This document shows, piece after piece, positions 12,103 through 22,994 of a stretch of DNA of 64,000 nucleotides (position 1 is its first letter; each line of letters begins with the position of its first letter). This stretch comes from Dacryopinax spathularia (Eukaryota > Basidiomycota > Dacrymycetes > Dacrymycetales > Dacrymycetaceae). The position numbers were made by a program, and so were the translations under genes. A model generated the notes under the pieces. The model saw only the letters and a list, made by a program, of their open reading frames with translations, was not told the DNA's origin and searched no databases. The stretch lies in the NCBI GenBank assembly GCA_037974965.1, contig JBBPFI010000011.1:124001-188000 (forward strand), given 5' to 3'.

Positions 12103-12514
12103 ATGGTTCGCGGCTCTGACATCCTCCTCGTCCTCGTACGTCCCTGCAGCATTCCCCTGCTGTCCTTGCTCCTGCTGACGGGCAATCGTGTGCGCAAATA
12201 GGTCGCCATCCTCTTCCCTCCCGCAGCAGCAGCGTTCATCACCGGCTGCTCATGCGACCTGCTTATCAATATTTGTCTGACGATCCTCGGCTATATCCCT
12301 GGCCACTTGCACGCGTTCTGGCTGATCTACAAGAAGATGCGTGCTGAGGAGAGGTATGGTGCTGGAGGGTACCAATGTGAGTCTTTCTACGTGCTATACG
12401 ACAATGAGATGGTATGCTGACGGGAGAGCAGACATCGGTGCTGGCCAGTATCAGCCAATCTATACGAACCAGACTCCAGCACCTGCGACGAATTATGGAG
12501 CGACGACTATGTGA
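12103..12514 (+). CDS. PMP3: Pmp3/Sna family plasma membrane proteolipid
   Basis: A small two-helix membrane protein of the UPF0057 (Pmp3/SNA) family; yeast Pmp3 affects membrane potential and cation tolerance. Three exons, 12103-12135, 12202-12376 and 12432-12514, give 96 residues. After MVRGSDILLVL comes the hallmark segment FPPAAAAFITGCSCDLLINI, and then LTILGYIPGHLHAFWLIYKK, the two hydrophobic helices and conserved PGHLHAFW motif. The C-terminal extension of ~35 residues (GQYQPIYTNQTP) is polar and specific to this protein. Intron phases close exactly, so the model is firm despite the small size. Confidence 0.94.
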
Positions 12515-12839
12515 GCGGGCGCATTGTGTATCTGCGGACCCTCCTGGATCCGGTAGTGGAGCCGGGATTATGTGCACGCTTTGTACGGAGACGGTTGTTG
12601 TCTAGTCCTACTGTCTCGCCTCATCGTGCGAATATGATATTGTATTCTCGGACATAACCTGGGCACTTTATTGGATCTGTGTGAGGACTTGCAGTGGCCA
12701 CAGCCATTCTTCCGAAGAATTAAGGCGAAAAGGACCGCAGAGGAATTCATTGCTGGCAGATCTCCCCGCAATAGTAGATGAAGGAGAGACCCTAGCTGGC
12801 AGATGGTCCAGAGCCGCTCCTTGCACCACTCCACATTCT
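12515..12839. other. Intergenic spacer
   Basis: Holds the 3' end of PMP3 and the promoter of the next gene. The downstream frame stays open upstream to 12681, but without a better ATG than 12840. Confidence 0.5.
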
Positions 12840-13931
12840 ATGCAGACGCTCTGGCGATCTTCATCATGCGCAAACCGACTGATATCGCGCGCGGCAGTCG
12901 CCCACCTCCGTTCCAAAGCGTTTACGATCAGACGTGCTCGCTACAGCAGCGAAGGTCCGTCGTATCTTGACCTGGAGTCGCCCGACTCGGACGATCGAAT
13001 CAAGATCTTGGAGTGGGACCACCCTTTAAGCTACTCGAGGGCCAATGGCTCGCCTAATGCCAAGTCCCATTTCCGCCTCTATCCAAACTACCTGAATTCT
13101 CGTGAACAACTATCCCTGCTACGAGCGGCGCTGGTGAAGCTGGACAAGGTGCTGGGTGTACCGGCTTCCCAACGACAGAGGAGGAAGGTGGCACTTGCGG
13201 ATCTGAAGGCTTTGTTGATGCCGGGCGCGGGAACCGACACGAAGGAGGACTCTGTGGAGGATGCATTGGCGTACGCGTTGGGTGATTTTCTGCCCGAGGA
13301 CTGCTACGCCTGGGACGAAGTAGGCGTCCGACACTTTGCACCATTGGGTCCGACCTGATGCTGATTCTTTGGTGCAGAAGCATTTCGACGGCGTGATCCG
13401 ACATTACCGCGAGGCGCCCATCAGCGCTTTCCCGCCCGACCTCGACCCGGTCATCGACAAGCTCGTATCTCTTACCCCCTATGACAAAGAAGATCTCATA
13501 GTTCACGCACTTCATCTTTCCTCCAAGGGGTATATTCAGCCGCATATCGATAACGTCGAAGCAAGCGGGGAGATGATCATGGGTGTTAGCCTCGGCTTCT
13601 CAGGGCGGCTGATGCGGATGACGGGCGTGAAGGAGGAGACTGGGAGGAAGTTTGAGGTATTCTTGGAGTCCGGGGATGTCTATATATCCAGGTATATGCT
13701 CTGCTTTTCTTCTTCACCTTGCCTGGCTGACGGTATTCTAGTGGGGTAATGCGGTACAAGTATAAGCATGAGATCCTAAAGCACAAACAACTGCCCGAGT
13801 ACAAGCCGTTCATCCCACCTGGACAGCGGCTTAGTATTATGTTCAGGGTACGTGATCGGCTATGACAGAGACAAGAGAGCTCGTTCTGACTGGCCTCACA
13901 GGACAAACTCGGAGCAACCAAGAAGAGATAG
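12840..13931 (+). CDS. ALKBH7-like 2-oxoglutarate/Fe(II) dioxygenase
   Basis: A member of the AlkB-like 2OG-Fe(II) oxygenases, closest in layout to the mitochondrial ALKBH7. Four exons: 12840-13319, 13378-13691, 13742-13847 and 13902-13931 (309 residues). The N-terminus (MQTLWRSSSCANRLISRAAV) is basic and hydroxylated, consistent with a mitochondrial presequence. The catalytic core is in the second exon: KGYIQPHIDNVEASGEMIMG provides the H-x-D iron ligands, followed by LGFSGRLMRM and the SGDVYIS strand. The third exon supplies MRYKYKHEI with the distal His, and PPGQRLSIMFR, whose Arg fits the 2-oxoglutarate contact. The substrate in fungi is not known to me. Confidence 0.85.
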
Positions 13932-14250
13932 AGAGATTCCCTGCTACTTGTGTAATAACAATATGTCCCGTCGAGAGTGACAGTCTGCTCTTTCTTGACT
14001 GGACTGCAGGCGAGGTTGATCATGACCGCGTCCATATATTTCCCTGGGAGGCATAATGTAACATTTCCATAATACACAGTTCTTCCCGTGTTGTCGCTTC
14101 TATACCGTCCGGGCCCAGCCACTGGCAGCCTGAGCATGATCAGGCGGGAACGGAAAAACATAGCTCGGCTCCGACTCGTGCCATAATAGCAGGTTGATTG
14201 CTCCCGAGGTCCCTTCCCGCATTGTCACATCATCTGCTGCCATCGCGACC
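13932..14250. other. Intergenic, promoter side of COX19
   Basis: A 319-bp spacer between two plus-strand genes, with no credible gene or repeat. Confidence 0.5.
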
Positions 14251-14667
14251 ATGTCGTTCGGTCGTCCTCCGACATTCCAGTCTTTTGTCGTAACGCCGCC
14301 AGAGCGGGGCGCATTCCCATTGGATCATGATGGTATTCACTACAATCCTATGTGGCGAAAGGAAGATCTGAAAAGGAAATCTAGGCGAATGCAAGCAGTT
14401 CATGCAGACTTACTTGAATTGTCTTAAGACGAACAAGGCCGAGTCGAAAGTGTGCAGACCGCAGAGCAAGGCTTATCTTGAGTGTCGGATGGCCAAGTAT
14501 GGAGCTTCTTCCGTACTCACATGTGACCGGGGCTGAAGTTGTCTGATAGCGGGCTGATGGAGCGCGATTCGTGGGATAACCTCGGATTAGGAGATGTACC
14601 CGACACGTCCGCCACGCCGGCACCGGCGCATGCAAATGCATCTGCTCCTAAAGAGGAACAGAAATAA
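14251..14667 (+). CDS. COX19: Cox19, CHCH-domain cytochrome oxidase assembly factor
   Basis: Cox19 is a small twin-CX9C protein of the mitochondrial intermembrane space, needed with Cox17/Cox11 for copper delivery to cytochrome c oxidase. Three exons, 14251-14332, 14395-14496 and 14550-14667, encode 100 residues. The N-terminus holds the family signature TPPERGAFPLDHDGEC. The CHCH fold shows CKQFMQTYLNC and CRPQSKAYLEC, i.e. two C-x9-C pairs, followed by the conserved NGLMERDSWDNLGLGD. The last ~25 residues are Ala/Pro-rich. The frame is open upstream to 14194, but ATG 14251 gives the family-like start. Confidence 0.95.
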
Positions 14668-15920
14668 CCTGGTGTTAAGATCTGTGTAAGGATATGCTGC
14701 GAAGGTTGGATGATACGCTAATGGCTTGTAGTTGTAGGTTGTATACTCGACGAGCATTCTGCTCATACGCGCATCTGTACTGTATCACGCCAATCACAGC
14801 TCTTGCATACTCTCAACTTCCCCTGCGCATGCTCTCTTCTCCTATGACTTCTAACGCTGGACTTCTGTTGTTGCTTCTTGCCTGAACTCCGATCGAGACT
14901 CGCGAAGCCTGGGGGGATACAGACACCACCGGGACCGGAAGCAATTCCACATAACCCCTTTGGTGCAAGGCCTCCTGTCTTGAGCCTGTCTTACCAGCTA
15001 TCGGTCTGCCAAAGGATCGTTATATTTGAACCTACTTGCTGGACTCGAGTAACGATACCTCCGCTCAACGATACTCTTGGTCGACATGGTCGTGCGAACC
15101 GTAACCAACAACGGTCGTCACGTGCGCGACCATTGTTGAGCATGCATCCTCCGAAGAACGTCGCGCAGCCCCCCAGTGATATGGACTCTCCCCGTCTCTC
15201 AGGCCAGTCTCGTGCCTATATGCTCACCCTCAGGCGTGTTAGCGCTGAGGGGTGAGCCGGATAAGAGGCATACTCCACTGGGACATGGAACGTATTTTGG
15301 CCTCGCGCCTCGTGGCTGAGCAAGACTCCTCTATGCACGTTGTACTCTCGTGTCTGGCTGGCCTGTCTCTTCGGTGACTCTGAGGCGACTTTGACTGGCC
15401 ATCTGGCGGAGAAGGCATACCTGAGAAAGACTGAAGGCTTCCTCGGTTAATGTCCGGACGAGCGTGACCTAGAGAGATAATACCAAAGCGGCCAGCCGAC
15501 GATACCTAGGCAATACCGACATGACCTAGACGACTTTACAATTTTACCTCCCTGTCCGAAATCTAGCGAAAGCTCTGCTGAGGCTCCGTCCAATATCCTT
15601 TGCTTTTACGACATCAACAATAATCGACTTCCACTGATATCAGAGGCTGTGAAGGGGAACAAAGCGATCAAGAAGCCACGGAAGCATACGGATGTGATTG
15701 TGAGTATGAGTATCGTCTTAATTTACGCCTCTGCTAAGCCACTGCGAAGTATCTTCGTCCTCTTCACTGGCCGGTGTTGAAGATGCCTAGCTGCTCTGGC
15801 CTTTGGAATACCTATAAGACTCGGCTGGCGGCGATGGGCAGCGATCTTCTCATCCCATCCTGGACATTCTGTTCTTTTCGACCCAACGGCTGAGCCGGTG
15901 TTCGACAATTTGACTTCGAC
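14668..15920. other. 1.25-kb interval with two splice-bounded open segments
   Basis: No gene is secure. On the plus strand, about 15265-15445 is open (ending DSEATLTGHLAEKAYL). A second segment, 15510-15699, is bounded by a good acceptor (cctag) and donor (gtgagt) and reads in part FYDINNNRLPLISEAVKG. Composition looks protein-like, but I cannot join them into a full gene or name a family. Confidence 0.3.
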
Positions 15921-17948
15921 ATGGATTTTCCGCAGCTGGACACGAGGATGAACCTTTCGACCAGTACGAAATTCTCCCAGTCCGCTATGGAATGGGAAGC
16001 TGTGTTCTCAGTATTCAAGGATTCGCCTTCTTCAACGCACTCGTTCAGTCCTCGTACTGCGCCGTCAGAGGGCCACTCGTCGCACAGCACTTGCAGCCTA
16101 TTGGCGCCGCCGGGAGAGACGCCGCTTCCCCGCACGTCGTCCGCCGCCCATCCCGGTACACCCATCCCTCGAATCCAGACGAATTATAGTCCGGTACGTC
16201 TTCCGTCTTCTGATCGTCTCATGATGACTGACCTGTCTATGCAGGAGCCTGTGAAAGGCTCAAGATCAAGAACACCAACCGTCTCGCCTGAGGATCTGAC
16301 CCGTTCTCACTCTGCACGATCTTTAACCCAATCTTTACCGGTCACGCCACCTCCCTTCGCCCAGCACGAGGCCCCTGCGCCGGCGCACTTCAGCCTAGGA
16401 AGTCCTTTCCATGAGCGCGTGGATAGGAGGCACCTGTCAATCCCACGGATCTCACGCACGTCGTCTGCGCCGACACCGTCCAGAGTAAGCATTTTTCTCT
16501 ACTCTGTGCCACATGTGCTGTATTGACGGGCATACAGTATGGGCACAATGTCTCACCAGTTGATGGACTGCTGCAGCACGACTATGGCCACGACCGAAGC
16601 AGATCTGAGAACTTCACCCCTATCCCGCCTATGCAGGGCGTCCATCCACAGGTGCAAGAGCCTCACTGGCCACAGAACTTCCAGGCCATGCAGAAAGCTC
16701 AGAGCAATGTGGATAACGTCTATCCGAGCTCCCAGGCAGCACCGATTCTCCCCCCGCATTGGCCGACGACAGGTCCCACGCTCCCCCCGCCTTGGCCGAC
16801 TGATTATACACTTACCGGACCTTCCAAGGTGTGCTGCTCCCATATCCCCTCGTTACATTTGTACTGACAAAGGTGTAGAAACGCCGCTGGGATGACAGGG
16901 AATTCGACTTCGCGCCTTCCACCTCCGCTAACCCACAATCCAACGCAGGCACAAGCGCACCAATCTACCAGGCTGATGGTCATCAACAAGCAAATGAAGC
17001 GATGCGCATGATTCATGAGTGGTCTTTGGGCTTGATGCCCGGTTCGGTTCCGGGGTATGATGGACCGTTTGGGCCGCCGCCTGTGCCTGGGGAGTATCAG
17101 CAGATGGAAGTACCGGGCAGCGTGCAAATGGAGGCTATAGAGCTTCCGGAGCGCTCATCGGTAGGTTCTTTATTCTGCTTTGTAGAAGATACGTAACTGA
17201 GCAGTCGATACAGAAACGACGCCGCACACGCGATCCGCAAGGCGCGGCTGAACGTCGTACGCGTACGAGAGCGGATGATCCCACCGTATACATACAGGAA
17301 GACGGCACCATGGCCGTCGTAGGCTGGTTCCTCTGCCCCTACCGCTGGCCACACGATCCGAGCTACACATGCCGCCACCTCGCAAAAGACGCGAACGATG
17401 CCCTGCGGCACTGCTTAGCCGTGCATTTACCGCAGGAAGAAGCCCTCCGCCGGTCGTATGAACTGCACCGTGTGCCTGTGGACGAGCAGCTGCCCCTGCC
17501 ATTGCTCGACGCGGGAGGGGAATACGTTTCTCTCCACTGCCCGCACGAGGACTGTCAGATTGAGAAGAGGATCTTTCATGGTTCTCGCGCTTGGGAAAGC
17601 TTTTGCACGCATCGGGATACACACGGCCTCAGCGCTTCCGGGCTCCAACCCCTCCTCCAGCCAGCAGAAGACAGTGAAGTGCTGTCGCACTCGTTCGACC
17701 AGCCCGAACGGTGGATCGCCCTCCCTCCCTCTATATCTCTCGACCTGGGTATGAGCAGGCCTAGGAGAGTCGATGCGCTCGCAAGGACGGTGGCGGAGAA
17801 GAGATGGAAGAGGACGGTCGCGATGGAGATTACGAACGTGTATGATTGTTGGGTTGGGAGGTTCGAGGTGACGCGGAAACATGGTGGTGCGGAGCAGAAG
17901 TTGAGGGTCGTACCTGTTTGTCCCGTGCCGCCAGGGGCGAGGGCTTGA
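15921..17948 (+). CDS. Putative zinc-finger transcription regulator
   Basis: Probably a nuclear DNA-binding protein; the target is unknown. Five exons close in phase: 15921-16193, 16245-16484, 16538-16828, 16879-17160 and 17214-17948 (606 residues). The first ~360 residues are Ser/Pro/His-rich and disordered. A basic segment (KRRRTRD, RRTRTR) at the start of exon 5 resembles a nuclear localisation signal. At about residues 400-510 lie two C2H2-like units: WFLCPYRWPHDPSYTC with LRHCLAVH, then LHCPHEDC with ESFCTHRDTH. Spacing differs from classical TFIIIA fingers. The gene at 55.6-58.2 kb has the same tandem arrangement. The start is the first ATG after an in-frame stop. Confidence 0.7.
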
Positions 17949-18167
17949 CTGTATCTGCATCTGCGTCCTTCTCTGTATTTATAACCAGCGCCTATATTCA
18001 ATGCACAGCATGCGTTGCCAGAGTTGCTTGAAGACAGCGAAATTGTAGGGCGAACCGCATTTCATTTCATTTTCAGCCGGAATTACAGCATGGTCACTCC
18101 TCCTGCAAGGTATAACCAGCTCGTGTACATCCACGTGTTTGGTGCAGAGCACCATTAGACTAGATGC

Positions 18168-18721
18168 TTAGTGGTGCCCGGCGTCTGCCTTCTCAGCTTC
18201 GGCGATGAACTGGCGGATGCTGTGAAGAGCGGTTAGCATTCTCCTCTTGGACAATAGCGCATACAGCCAGCAAAACTGGACGAAGTATCCCTGCTGAGTT
18301 TCTCCCAACTCGGAGATCCATCCCTCCATCGACCATCTGCGCTATCAAGCCAGGCCAACCCTCCACAGCATGACCACCAAGCAGACCCCGACCCCAGCCG
18401 TCCATCCCCCACCGCCAAACCCAAAAGAACCCACAACCAAAAAAAGAAGTAGAAAACAAAAAGACTCACAACTCCTCCTCCTCCTTGCTGCTCGCCTCGA
18501 TCTTCGGCTCCACTTTCCCGCCCGCGCTGCTCCCGGCCTCAGCAGCGGGCGAGGCGCTCTTCCGCGTTGCGGCCCATGCGCCTAGGCCGACGCTGCCGAA
18601 CGTGGCGAGGGCGAGGTATTCGGAGGCGATCTGACGGCCGAGGATCGTGCTGCCATAAGCGGTTAGCTATACAGCGAGCAGGAGTATGAAGCGTGAGAGG
18701 AAGGGGGACGTACTAGGACAT
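18168..18721 (-). CDS. ATP19: ATP synthase subunit k (Atp19)
   Basis: A small subunit of the membrane sector of mitochondrial F1Fo-ATP synthase, linked to dimer stability. Three exons, 18721-18714 (8 nt), 18649-18470 and 18219-18168, give 79 residues. The protein begins MSYTILGRQIASEYLA, has one hydrophobic segment (LALATFGSVGLGAWAA, residues ~15-30) and ends in a charged helix EEEEFIRQFIAEAEK, the same layout as yeast Atp19. The 8-nt first exon is supported because its phase, ATG and the conserved start agree. The second intron is 250 nt, unusually long for this window. Confidence 0.85.
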
Positions 18722-19087
18722 GGTTGGTATTGGGTAGGGTGAGGTGAGTTTTGGGTTGGGAGGAGTGACGAGGATGGAAGGATGCTGCGATGGGTGGCGC
18801 AGGGGCACAGCGGGAGCTGTTTGGTTCTCTCGGAGATACGAGCCGTTTCAAGCGGTCTAACACCGACAGCACAGTCGGCTACCACAGTATGTATGTTGCG
18901 CGCACCTCGTATGGAGTCCCTCCTACAGCGTGCAGCGCTGACCCATTTGCCTCTGAAGGATGCGGGGAACGATCAGACATGCGGATCATGATGTGGGAAC
19001 AAGATGATATGATGCCAACTACAGACTACGAAATACATGTGCACCCCCCTACTAGCGCGATCTAACATCCACTCTCTCCTCGTTCAT
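18722..19087. other. Intergenic, promoter of ATP19 and 3' flank of the AsaB-like gene
   Basis: A 366-bp spacer with G-rich runs just 5' of ATP19. No gene or repeat is evident. Confidence 0.5.
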
Positions 19088-19984
19088 TCAATAGAACACC
19101 AAAGCCCGCAACTCGATGCTCTGCCTCGGCTTCACCCCCTCCGGCGTGCTCGGGTCCACAAACGCCGTATGAGGGGTCAACCTGCTCCCGCCCTCCTTCG
19201 GCGCCGAATCAAAGCATTTAATCAGGGCAACCTCATCCGTGCCCATCCCTCGGAGGTAATACCACTCGTACTCCGGAGAGTAGAGGATCTGGTACGTCTC
19301 CCCATCGCGGTCGGGGTATTTGAGGGTAGAGGGGATGAGGTACTCGGGCTTAACACCGCGCCCGTCGGCGAGAGCGAGGGGCATGTCCCATGCCGGAGCG
19401 CCGATGGGACGCCAGACATTGATGATCTGGAACCGTCTTTTACTCCTCCACTCAGCCTCTTCCTTCGGCAAATGCCTGAACACCCGCGCGAGAGCGGATT
19501 CCGGAGTCTGGTCGACGTGCACTTGCGGTACGGGCTGGCGCGTGCTGGGCGTATCCGGCGTCGGCTCGAGCGCGCGTCGTCGGATCGTGTGGTCGAATAT
19601 GACCGCCTTCTCCGCCCCCGTCACCCGTTTAAGCAGGTCGACCGTCTCGTCATAATACCCCCTCAGCGCCTCCTCGGAATCCTCGAACTTCTGCTCCTGT
19701 GTAGCAGAGCGCAGGAATGCGAAGCCCGTGTCGTCGATGTTTACGCTGTCGGGGTGGGGGCGCAGGTTCCGGATGCGCGCGGGGAAGGGCTCGGTCGTGA
19801 AGTTCCGACGGGGGACGCGGCCCGTCGGGTCGGGGGTTATGTATTGGTACGGCTTGGAGCCGTCCGAGGGGGGGATGAAGTAGTTGAGGGTGGTGTCGAC
19901 GTAGGCGGGCTCGTTGGCGAGCGTGAACGACGTGCCCGCCGGTGCGGAGGTCGCCGTCGTCGTAGTGGTAGTAGTGGTAGACAT
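19088..19984 (-). CDS. AsaB / GA4-desaturase family enzyme (CmcJ/NvfI-like)
   Basis: A single-exon gene of 298 residues, in the fungal AsaB/CmcJ-type hydroxylase-desaturase family, relatives of 2OG-Fe(II) oxygenases often found in secondary metabolism. Family marks in order are LNYFIPPSDGSKP (~35), VIFDHTIRRR (~128), QVHVDQTPESALARV (~153), FQIINVWRPIGAPAWDMPLA (~185), YSPEYEWYYLRGM (~235) and IKCFDS (~258). The H-x-D in VHVDQT fits the metal site. The first residues are a Thr run (MSTTTTTTTT), so the true N-terminus may be short and disordered. No other metabolite-cluster gene is visible beside it, and the substrate is unknown. The Harbinger element starts 0.5 kb upstream. Confidence 0.88.
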   Translation of the reverse strand: MSTTTTTTTTATSAPAGTSFTLANEPAYVDTTLNYFIPPSDGSKPYQYITPDPTGRVPRRNFTTEPFPARIRNLRPHPDSVNIDDTGFAFLRSATQEQKFEDSEEALRGYYDETVDLLKRVTGAEKAVIFDHTIRRRALEPTPDTPSTRQPVPQVHVDQTPESALARVFRHLPKEEAEWRSKRRFQIINVWRPIGAPAWDMPLALADGRGVKPEYLIPSTLKYPDRDGETYQILYSPEYEWYYLRGMGTDEVALIKCFDSAPKEGGSRLTPHTAFVDPSTPEGVKPRQSIELRALVFY

Positions 19985-20527
19985 GATGATCAGCTAGCAG
20001 AGAACGCTGTAGAGGTGGGAGCGATGTACGCTGAAGAGATGTGCTGTCCTCCCCAACCGAGCTCGCTGAACGGCTTATATGCAGCCCAACCAAATCCGCG
20101 GCCACTAAGCAGCAAGTTCTAGCACGCCAGCCAGGCAAGGGAAGGGGAGAATAAGTCAGCAGCACGTGTCTTTGTAATCCTCTCCAAGCAAAGCAGATGT
20201 CGACATCGGCAGAGGAGATTGTGCCAGCACCGGTAGGGGGCCGATTGTTGACCCACCCGATGGCTCAACCGGCAGAGGGCTCACGGTACTGTAAGGCCGA
20301 TAGACCAGGCCCCGCCAGCTTGAGCCGTAGGAGCGGCAAGTAGGGGTGGATAGGGGTCGGGAAGGGTCGGTTGACGATGGCGACATCATCGGAGGATGAC
20401 AGAGCCAGAATGGCGCAGATGATGGCGGAAGACCCCGATGACGTCGGCTTTGTAAGCTTGGAGGGGCACCGCCACAGAGGCTTAACGCCGAGTCATTTGT
20501 TTGGCTTACAGAGGCAACCGTGACAAT
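19985..20527. other. Left flank of the Harbinger element
   Basis: This holds the promoter side of the AsaB-like gene. Near its right end a 60-nt intron-like segment (20452-20511, donor gtaagc, branch-like cttaac, acceptor ttacag) would splice a short exon with ATG 20438 in frame into the transposase. A longer ATG frame (20375-20451) ends at the same donor, but in a phase that does not fit. Confidence 0.45.
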
Positions 20528-20574
20528 AGAGAGATTGAGCGCCGTCCGGAGGAAGGGCTCCTCCGGGCCCTGAC
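20528..20574 (+). repeat. Left terminal inverted repeat
   Basis: It starts AGAGAGATTGAGCGCCG and contains an internal near-palindrome (CCGGAGGAAGG / CTCCTCCGG) that could form a hairpin. 45 of 47 bases match the inverted right copy. It is also open in the transposase frame. Confidence 0.9.
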
Positions 20575-20659
20575 ACGTCAGCGCGTCGCGCCGTTCATTG
20601 CTCGTCGACCACGTCCGGACCGCCTTTCTGCATTGTTTCTGGCAGCATCACCTATTGTA

Positions 20660-21928
20660 ATGCTTTCCATTCTCCTGGAGGACGAGCATATTGCCCAGCG
20701 GAAGCGTCAGAGACAGCTTAAGCTGTTGTTACTTGTCCTGGCTGAGGGTTGTAATGTGGATGAGGAGATTGAGTTTCGAGTGGGGGGACGGCTTGATCTG
20801 GAGCAGATCCCCTCTGCCTTGTGGCCTGTCCTCTTCCGGTGCGTCCTACTGGCTCAGAGAGGGACAGAACTAACCATAGAATAGATTCAAAAAGGAAGAG
20901 AGCACGATGTTGGTTACCGCTCTCCAGCTACCTTCGCCCTTTCGCTGTCGGAATCGCATAGTGGAGGACGGGTTCACGGCACTGTGCATGCTGCTGGCGC
21001 GATTCTCCTATCCCAGCCGCTATGTGCGCCTCTGTCTATGTATTCCTGCTGTCCAGGTGCTCATCCTTACTAGGTTGACCTCGCTTTCAAATTTGGCTGG
21101 CTGCCAGAGCGCCTCTCCTTCGTCATAAATGGTGTAATCGAGTTCCTGTATGATCGATGGCGTCATGTTCTCTACTGGAGTGAAGCACGTCTCACCCCAG
21201 CTGTTCTTCACCGCTATGCCCTCTCAATCGGAGCAAAAGGGGCACCGTCAGATGACCATGTATGGGGCTTCATAGATGGCACGATCCGACGTGTTTCTCG
21301 CCCGGTGGTGTATCAGCGCGCGGTGTACAATGGCTGGAAGCGTATTCACGCGATCAAGTATCATGCCGTGGTTGCACCTGATGGCCTCCTTGTGCACCTG
21401 TATGGCCCAGTGGAAGGACGACGGCATGATCAGTTCATTCTCACCGAAAGCCGCCTAGAAGAGGTGCTGGCAAAGAACAGCTTCAATCCGACCGGCAATG
21501 CACTATACATCTATGGTGACCCAGCATATGGCATAGGACCGCACATCCTATGTCCACATGTCTCTAACGGCATTACTCCAGACCAGGAGAGATTCAATAA
21601 GCGAATGAGCAGCACTCGAGAGACAGTAGAATGGAGCTTTGGCCAGGTGCTCCGCTTGTTTCCCTTTGTCGACTACCACAAGAACCAGAAGCTACTCCTC
21701 CAGCCGGTTGGCCTTTACTACCCAATTGCGGTCCTCTTGACAAATGCACATTCATGCCTGCATCCAAATCAAGTTGCCCAGTATTTCAAGTGCTATCCAC
21801 CATCACTGGAGGAGTACCTTGTTGGTGAACCCGCTCCACAGGACCAGGCAATCCCATATCCCTTTGAAGCTCCTGCTCCAGAAGTGGCCAATGCGCTCAG
21901 CGAGGAAGAGGACAACGAGTTCATTTGA
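20660..21928 (+). CDS. Harbinger transposase (DDE_Tnp_4)
   Basis: The transposase cuts and joins the element ends. Exons 20660-20838, 20885-21023 and 21074-21928 give 390 residues from the first ATG inside the inverted repeat. The DDE catalytic residues appear as the Asp of GFIDGT (~175), the Asp of IYGDPAYG (~262) and the Glu of TRETVEWSFG (~300). RPVVYQRAVYNGWKRIHAIK after the first Asp is typical of PIF/Harbinger. The frame is open upstream through the left repeat, so translation might start earlier, possibly on a spliced 5' exon in the flank. The C-terminal tail is acidic and Pro-rich. No internal stop is present. Confidence 0.88.
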
Positions 21929-21940
21929 GGTAAGCTAGTT

Positions 21941-22910
21941 TCACTGGGGACGCACGGAGTGCATCTGAGCCAGTGCCAGGATAGCATGAAGCTGCTGCTC
22001 ATGACGAGCATTTGCCATTTCCTGTGACTGTCTCAACATCTTGCCTTGTTCTTTGATCACCTCCGTTAATTTGACCATCGCCTCCTGCATTGCCTCGGCC
22101 CGCAGTTCCTCAGCCCTCCGCAGTTTGGACAGCTCAGCCAGCCGCTCAGCATCTCCATGCCGGTCCTCCTCCAACTGCTTGGCCATATCTCTCAGCTCCG
22201 ATACCAGACCAGTATGCCGACGCTTGGCAGGCCGGGGAGGTGACTCGGGCCACTCAATCGGGGTTGCTGCACGTTTGCTGGTGATGGATGGACTGCTATC
22301 CGATCTGTAGGTGCATTAGAAGGAGCATGAGCACGGTGCAGTGTACTTACTGTGAGCTGATGTATGCACTGGACCGCTCACGCAGAGCAGTACGGTTGGA
22401 GCGACGCTCCGTCATGGCCTCTCTTAAGACCGTCCCCCGCAGCTTGTTCTCCTCGATGCGACGCTTTTCATTAAGCACATCGACCTTAGCCTGTGTGACA
22501 GACTCGACCAGCTCTACCAACCCAGTCATCCTCCCTATGAACTCGCTGACTTCCTCATTAGTGCCGGTTTTCTGCAGAGATTCGAGATCCTCAGCCTGAG
22601 AGTGCTGTTAGCCCGTGAGCTGGGTGCTGTGCAATTTGCGCACCTTCCGGATCTTCAACAGCTCTGTGAACCTCTCCTTGGCAGACCGGCCAGTCCTTGG
22701 CTCATACTCTCCTCGCCCCTGGTAGGCCTTTGCCACGTCCTTTGCAATCTGCTCCCAGATACCTGCCAGCTCCTGTCGCTTTGCATGATAAGGCCGGAAT
22801 CCTTCAACAGCAAGGGCAAGAGCACGGTCTTCCCAGGGCTGCCACTGGGCACCTTGCCCCAGCACAGGCGCTATGTTCTCCTTGTTCGCTTGGCCACGTC
22901 CTCGAGGCAT
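21941..22910 (-). CDS. Harbinger Myb/SANT-like accessory protein
   Basis: Harbinger elements carry a second protein with a Myb/SANT-like domain that helps the transposase reach DNA and the nucleus. Exons 22910-22644, 22595-22351 and 22304-21941 give 291 residues. The N-terminal half has the Trp-spaced helical domain: WQPWEDRALALAVEGFRPYH, IWEQIAKDVAKAY and GRSAKERFTELLKIR (residues ~20-90). The remainder is coiled-coil-like (VESVTQAKVDVLNEKRRIEE; KLRRAEELRAEAMQEAMVKL), with a basic patch RPAKRRH between. All phases close and no stop interrupts it. The start codon sits 131 bp inside the right end of the element. Confidence 0.85.
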
Positions 22911-22994
22911 GCTGGTGGTCTATGGTGAGGGAGGGAGCGGGAGAGCAGTGACGAAGGTCAATAAATAACGCGTTTCGACGCGACGCGACGAGTG

